A stretch of 5,391 nt of DNA, from NCBI GenBank assembly GCA_964502145.1, contig CAZCVI010000160.1, positions 1-5,391 of the forward strand. The letters run 5' to 3'. Shown piece after piece: positions 4,492-5,391 of this stretch. Under the pieces are notes generated by a model. That model was not told the DNA's origin and did no database searches. It saw nothing but the letters and a program-made list of their open reading frames with translations. The translations under genes and the position numbers were made by a program. Positions within the stretch are counted from its first letter, which is position 1; every line of letters begins with the position of its first letter. This DNA is from CAZCVI01 sp964502145 (GTDB lineage: Bacteria > Acidobacteriota > Aminicenantia > UBA2199).

Positions 4492-4731
4492 ATGTTAATT
4501 GAAGTATTGGGTCCGGGTTGTCAGAAATGTGTCAAAACCTATGAACTGGCCGTGGAAGCCATAAAAAAAACGGGGGTTGAGGCAGAGGTTATCAAGATAA
4601 AGGACATTAACGCGATTACAAATTACGGGGTGATGACGACCCCGGCATTGGCTATCAATGGCACGGTTAAAATGGCGGGACGAATTCCCAAGCTGGAGGA
4701 CATACAAAAATGGATAATGGAAGAAAAGTAA
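4492..4731 (+). CDS. Small thioredoxin-like redox protein (TM0996/MTH895 type), 79 aa
   Basis: A short thioredoxin-fold protein with the active-site CQKC at C10-C13 right after the first strand (MLIEVLGPGCQKC) and the cis-proline in MTTPAL (P51). The length suits the redox-active disulfide protein 2 family, which lacks the N-terminal extension of classic thioredoxin. There is no signal peptide, so it is cytoplasmic. GGAGGTGA (4481-4488) gives a strong ribosome site. The permease ends 39 nt upstream and the next gene overlaps its end by 22 nt, so all are co-transcribed. Proteins of this family regularly accompany ArsP/DUF318-type permeases; it probably passes electrons or a thiol-bound ligand to a neighbour. 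That role is inferred. Confidence 0.9.
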   Translation: MLIEVLGPGCQKCVKTYELAVEAIKKTGVEAEVIKIKDINAITNYGVMTTPALAINGTVKMAGRIPKLEDIQKWIMEEK

Positions 4732-5105
4732 GTTGTAGTTGTGGTGGTGGAAATATGCCATTATTGTATTCCTGTTCAGGGGCTTCAGATGTAGGCGAAA
4801 TCGCTGATCGTGTCACGCGAAAATTAAGGCAGGATAAAGTAGCTAAAATGACCTGTCTTTCGGCCATTGGGATTGGCTTATCTGGCTTTGTGGAATCAGC
4901 CAAAGGGACCTGTATTAATATTACCATTGATGGCTGCCCGATAGCGTGCGCTAAAAAAGCGTTGGAAAATATCGGCGTGACTCCCACGTCCTATATTCTC
5001 ACGGACATGGGGTTGAAAAAAGGGGACTCACCAGTAACGGATGAGGTGATCCTAGAAATGAGCAATAAAATAAAAGAACTGCAACTGAACCAAGTTGCCT
5101 GTTAA
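4710..5105 (+). CDS. DGC-family cysteine-rich putative zinc-binding protein, 131 aa
   Basis: The start ATG at 4710 overlaps the preceding gene by 22 nt and has GGAGGA at 4695-4700, which favours it over the ATG at 4755. The product has the DGC motif (ITIDGCPIACAKKAL, D74-G75-C76, with C80 following) and further conserved cysteines: C9 and C11 in SCSCGGG, C22 in YSCSGASDVGEIAD, C49 in MTCLSAIGIG, C68 in GTCINITIDG, plus a C-terminal C131. These could form a zinc or other metal or thiolate site. The family (PF08859 type, about 110-130 residues) has no established biochemical role. Between two CxxC proteins and a CSC permease, it may hold a metal(loid) or take part in thiol exchange; this is inference. 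Soluble, with no membrane segment. Confidence 0.85.
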   Translation: MDNGRKVSCSCGGGNMPLLYSCSGASDVGEIADRVTRKLRQDKVAKMTCLSAIGIGLSGFVESAKGTCINITIDGCPIACAKKALENIGVTPTSYILTDMGLKKGDSPVTDEVILEMSNKIKELQLNQVAC

Positions 5106-5132
5106 TAATCAATTAAACCACAGAGGCAAAAA

Positions 5133-5391
5133 ATGAAAAATTTCAAACCATTAATGATGACTATTCTAATTAGCACGCTTTTGATCGCTGTCTTAGTCGG
5201 GGGATTCTCCTTCCTAACTGCCGAGGACAACAAGGAAAAAGAAGCGGTAGCCACACCCAATTTCAAAGTCATCTTTATCGAATTGGGTTCGGTGCGTTGT
5301 ATTCCCTGTAAAAAAATGATCCCTATCATGGAAGAGATTAAAAAAGAGTACGCGGGTCAAGTGCAAGTGCTTTTTTATGATGTGTGGACAG
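5133..5391 (+). CDS. Membrane-anchored thioredoxin-family protein (3' end cut off)
   Basis: ATG at 5133 follows AGAGG (5122-5126); 86 codons are visible before the window ends. Residues 1-6 are short and basic, 7-29 form one hydrophobic segment (signal anchor or uncleaved signal), then a charged linker (EDNKEKEAVATP) and the beginning of a thioredoxin fold: KVIFIELGSVRCIPCKKMIP with the active-site C56-I-P-C59, then EEIKKEYAGQVQVLFYDVW. It should sit outside the cytoplasmic membrane as an extracytoplasmic thiol-disulfide protein. In operons of this type the next gene is often a CcdA/DsbD-like electron carrier, which cannot be checked here. It starts 27 nt after the DGC gene, in the same operon. 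Confidence 0.88.
   Translation, partial: MKNFKPLMMTILISTLLIAVLVGGFSFLTAEDNKEKEAVATPNFKVIFIELGSVRCIPCKKMIPIMEEIKKEYAGQVQVLFYDVWT

Noticed and set aside
4495..4987. Minus-strand open frames opposite the thioredoxin and DGC genes
   Set aside because: They mirror well-supported plus-strand genes with clear motifs and have no family features of their own.

Overview
This is a bacterial chromosomal or large-plasmid window of moderate, slightly AT-rich composition. It has good Shine-Dalgarno sites and sigma-70-like promoter boxes. The right half carries a redox/metalloid permease operon of a type I associate with anaerobic or sediment bacteria (delta-proteobacterial and similar lineages). The phylum cannot be fixed from this sequence alone.

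Left part (1-2121): a head-to-tail array of 21-bp repeats is split by an apparently intact IS3-family insertion sequence (74-2044, 1971 bp). The ends share a perfect 12-bp inverted repeat (TATAATGGACCC) plus an aligned AGACA block, and the element is flanked by a 3-bp target duplication, GAC. It carries the usual orfA/orfB pair with an A_AAA_AAG -1 frameshift site and a complete DD(35)E triad. In front of orfA are two extra genes: a SymE-family (AbrB-fold toxin-like) protein and a 55-codon ORF with a perfect 10-base Shine-Dalgarno. Each of the two upstream stop/start junctions overlaps by 8 nt (ATGNNTAA), so SymE-like, 55-aa ORF and OrfA form one translationally coupled run ending in OrfB. The outermost bases form a split promoter: TTGACA near the right end and TATAAT at the left tip. 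They would be joined at 18-bp spacing only when the element circularises. An IS3-type element with a toxin-like cargo driven by a circle-junction promoter is the most unusual thing in the window.

Middle (2122-2737): about 600 bp without a convincing gene. It holds several small dyads, two G-runs and a 10-bp inverted repeat pair about 110 bp apart.

Right part (2738-5391): a small stand-alone AraC-type DNA-binding protein precedes a same-strand operon. The operon has a good promoter (TTGACA, 17 bp, TACTAT) whose -10/start region is covered by two back-to-back perfect palindromes, likely operators. The genes are an ArsP/YraQ-family permease with a CSC motif, a small CxxC thioredoxin-like protein (TM0996/MTH895 type), a cysteine-rich DGC-family putative zinc-binding protein, and the start of a membrane-anchored CxxC thioredoxin cut by the window edge. 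I infer that the redox proteins supply or receive electrons or thiol-bound substrate for the permease, possibly arsenic- or other metal(loid)-related. No arsenic-specific gene (arsR, arsM) lies inside the window.
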